Under the pieces are notes generated by a model. It saw only the letters and a list, made by a program, of their open reading frames with translations, had not been told where the DNA came from and made no database searches. Source: Minisyncoccota bacterium (lineage in GTDB: Bacteria > Patescibacteriota > Minisyncoccia > Moranbacterales > GCA-2747515). Taken from it: a stretch of 7,482 bases of DNA. The stretch lies in assembly GCA_938034715.1 (NCBI GenBank), contig CALHMM010000073.1:1-7482 (forward strand). Reading direction: 5' to 3'. Shown one piece after another: positions 6,692 through 7,482 of the stretch; position 1 is the first letter of the stretch; each line of letters begins with the position of its first letter. The translations under genes and the position numbers were made by a program.

Positions 6692-7177
6692 TTAAAGCAA
6701 ATCAAATTTTTCTTTGATGAACGAAATTGAGAAAAATGTCTTACCGCCGTCATCCACCAAGACAACAGATCCATTTTCATCAGTTTGACGATTCAAAGTA
6801 TGAAAAGCAATATCTTGTCTATCGTCGTTTCTGGAAACCACAGCACGACGTGACTTCTCGGATAAGCTATACACTAATTTCTGTACGACGTCACCGTCAA
6901 GCAAACGATGAAGATCATCATAAGAAACGATAGTTGAATACTCGTACCAATCACTATCCATCGTTTCCCTGGATCTTCGTATTAGCTGGACATAGCGTTC
7001 ACCACTGCTTCGATCGAAAACTAATCGAAAAAATGACGCATCCTGACTGCCACTTAGAATTGTGATCCGATTTTCATCAACCTCTAAATGCTTAGAATTG
7101 TGATCATCAATCGTGGCACATCCCAGCACTGAAAACACAACCAAAGTGAAAAAAACAAATCGAAAAATATACTGCAT
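6692..7177 (-). CDS. Small predicted lipoprotein of unknown function
   Basis: The 161-residue product begins with a short basic-hydrophobic signal (MQYIFRFVFF...) ending in the lipobox-like VLGC, with the only cysteine of the protein at residue 20. It should therefore be cleaved by signal peptidase II and lipid-anchored on the outer face of the cytoplasmic membrane. The mature part is about 140 residues, charged, with alternating strand- and helix-like stretches; I recognise no domain. The start chosen is the ATG at 7177, with GGGAG 7 bases upstream and a normal-length signal. Earlier in-frame starts up to 7240 would prepend about 21 residues and a second hydrophobic stretch with no SD, and are less likely. 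It converges on the glycosyltransferase pair and forms a single-gene unit. The start at 7177 and the lipobox are seen; the anchoring is inferred from them. Confidence 0.7.
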   Translation of the reverse strand: MQYIFRFVFFTLVVFSVLGCATIDDHNSKHLEVDENRITILSGSQDASFFRLVFDRSSGERYVQLIRRSRETMDSDWYEYSTIVSYDDLHRLLDGDVVQKLVYSLSEKSRRAVVSRNDDRQDIAFHTLNRQTDENGSVVLVDDGGKTFFSISFIKEKFDLL

Positions 7178-7184
7178 TACTACT

Positions 7185-7189
7185 CTCCC
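7185..7189 (-). promoter_or_regulatory. Shine-Dalgarno sequence that decides the lipoprotein start
   Basis: On the minus strand GGGAG, followed by AGTAGTA and the ATG at 7177, is well spaced. It is the main reason to prefer the start giving a 20-residue signal peptide over the longer open frame. Confidence 0.65.
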
Positions 7190-7211
7190 AAAGAACATGA
7201 GTCGATAGAAT

Positions 7212-7217
7212 ATCATA
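7212..7217 (-). promoter_or_regulatory. Candidate -10 box of the lipoprotein gene
   Basis: TATGAT on the minus strand, five of six consensus matches, about 35 bases before the start codon. No convincing -35 is seen at 16-18 bases; TTGTGG at a 19-base spacer is the best available. Confidence 0.35.
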
Positions 7218-7358
7218 CAATACATAAAAAGTAAACCCACAAAAAAATGATGCAGATAAATAAATACAGTCTACGACACAGCACCAAAAAACAATTCCGC
7301 AAACCAAACTAATAAATTTGAACCAAAAAATCTTTCGTTAACACCTACTTAAAAAGTC

Positions 7359-7387
7359 TTGCACTTGGACCGACCTTATGTTATAGT
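7359..7387 (+). promoter_or_regulatory. Strong promoter of the gene at the right edge
   Basis: TTGCAC (7359-7364) is followed after exactly 17 bases by TATAGT (7382-7387), with TGT before the -10 as an extended element. It is among the best promoter matches in the window. Transcription would start near 7394, giving a leader of about 36 bases before the ATG at 7430. Confidence 0.65.
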
Positions 7388-7429
7388 ACACACACTTATA
7401 ACAACTTTATCAAATAGCATTTGCTTTCT

Positions 7430-7482
7430 ATGCGTAGACGATTTCGCCGAAAACCAACATCAACAGCTAGTAAAGTCCCACA
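7430..7482 (+). CDS. Start of a gene with a very basic N-terminus, cut by the window edge
   Basis: Only 17 complete codons are visible: MRRRFRRKPTSTASKVP, open to the edge. Support is the strong promoter just upstream and the absence of any other start; there is no SD before the ATG. Six of the first eight residues are Arg or Lys. This could be the tail of a nucleic-acid-binding protein or the cytoplasmic end of a membrane protein whose first helix lies further on. No family can be named from this much sequence. Confidence 0.5.
   Translation, partial: MRRRFRRKPTSTASKVP

Noticed and set aside
7178..7240. Longer N-terminus for the lipoprotein
   Set aside because: The upstream in-frame starts lack an SD, cover the candidate promoter, and would bury the signal peptide behind another hydrophobic stretch.
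7107..7307. Minus-strand open frame of 66 codons overlapping the lipoprotein start
   Set aside because: Overlaps the signal-peptide region in another frame; Cys- and Phe-rich translation of AT-rich DNA with no SD.
1..7482. Alternative genetic code with UGA as an amino acid
   Set aside because: No gene contains an in-frame UGA and glycine and tryptophan use normal codons, so the standard code explains everything seen.

Overview
The window is a stretch of ordinary-looking bacterial chromosome, roughly 35-40% G+C by eye. It carries seven protein genes; the first and last are cut by the window edges. I see no rRNA, tRNA, CRISPR array, insertion sequence or integrase. The organism is uncertain. 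Compact single-gene transcription units with their own promoters and intrinsic terminators, several genes without recognisable relatives, and polytopic GT-C glycosyltransferases next to each other would fit a Patescibacteria (Candidate Phyla Radiation) genome. This is inference; no marker gene in the window proves it. The standard code fits: TAA and TAG stops are seen, and UGA is neither used as a stop nor read through.

Layout, left to right. (1) 1-771, minus strand: the first 257 residues of an acidic, beta-rich protein of unknown function with an E/S/P/Q-rich linker, driven by an extended -10 promoter. (2) 831-1030: a gap containing the strong intrinsic terminator of the next gene. (3) 1031-2113, minus: truD, the tRNA Psi13 synthase, the only confidently named enzyme here. 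(4) 2114-2359: a divergent promoter region serving truD and an orphan gene. (5) 2360-2935, plus: an orphan 191-residue protein with two candidate promoters, a leader hairpin, a good Shine-Dalgarno (SD) sequence and a strong terminator. (6) 3070-6611, plus: two consecutive multi-pass GT-C (ArnT/PMT-like) glycosyltransferases, probably co-transcribed, separated by a C-rich, G-poor 92-base spacer. (7) 6692-7177, minus: a small predicted lipoprotein converging on the glycosyltransferases, with its own terminator. (8) 7178-7429: a second divergent promoter region. (9) 7430 to the edge, plus: the first codons of a gene with a very basic N-terminus and a near-consensus promoter.

Functionally, the glycosyltransferase pair and the lipoprotein point to the cell envelope: transfer of sugars from a polyprenyl-phosphate carrier to surface protein or glycan on the outer face of the membrane. 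TruD is an unrelated housekeeping tRNA-modification gene. I see no defence system, biosynthetic cluster or mobile element. The least explained parts are the orphan 191-residue protein, the partial acidic protein, and the mixture of SD-led and SD-less genes.
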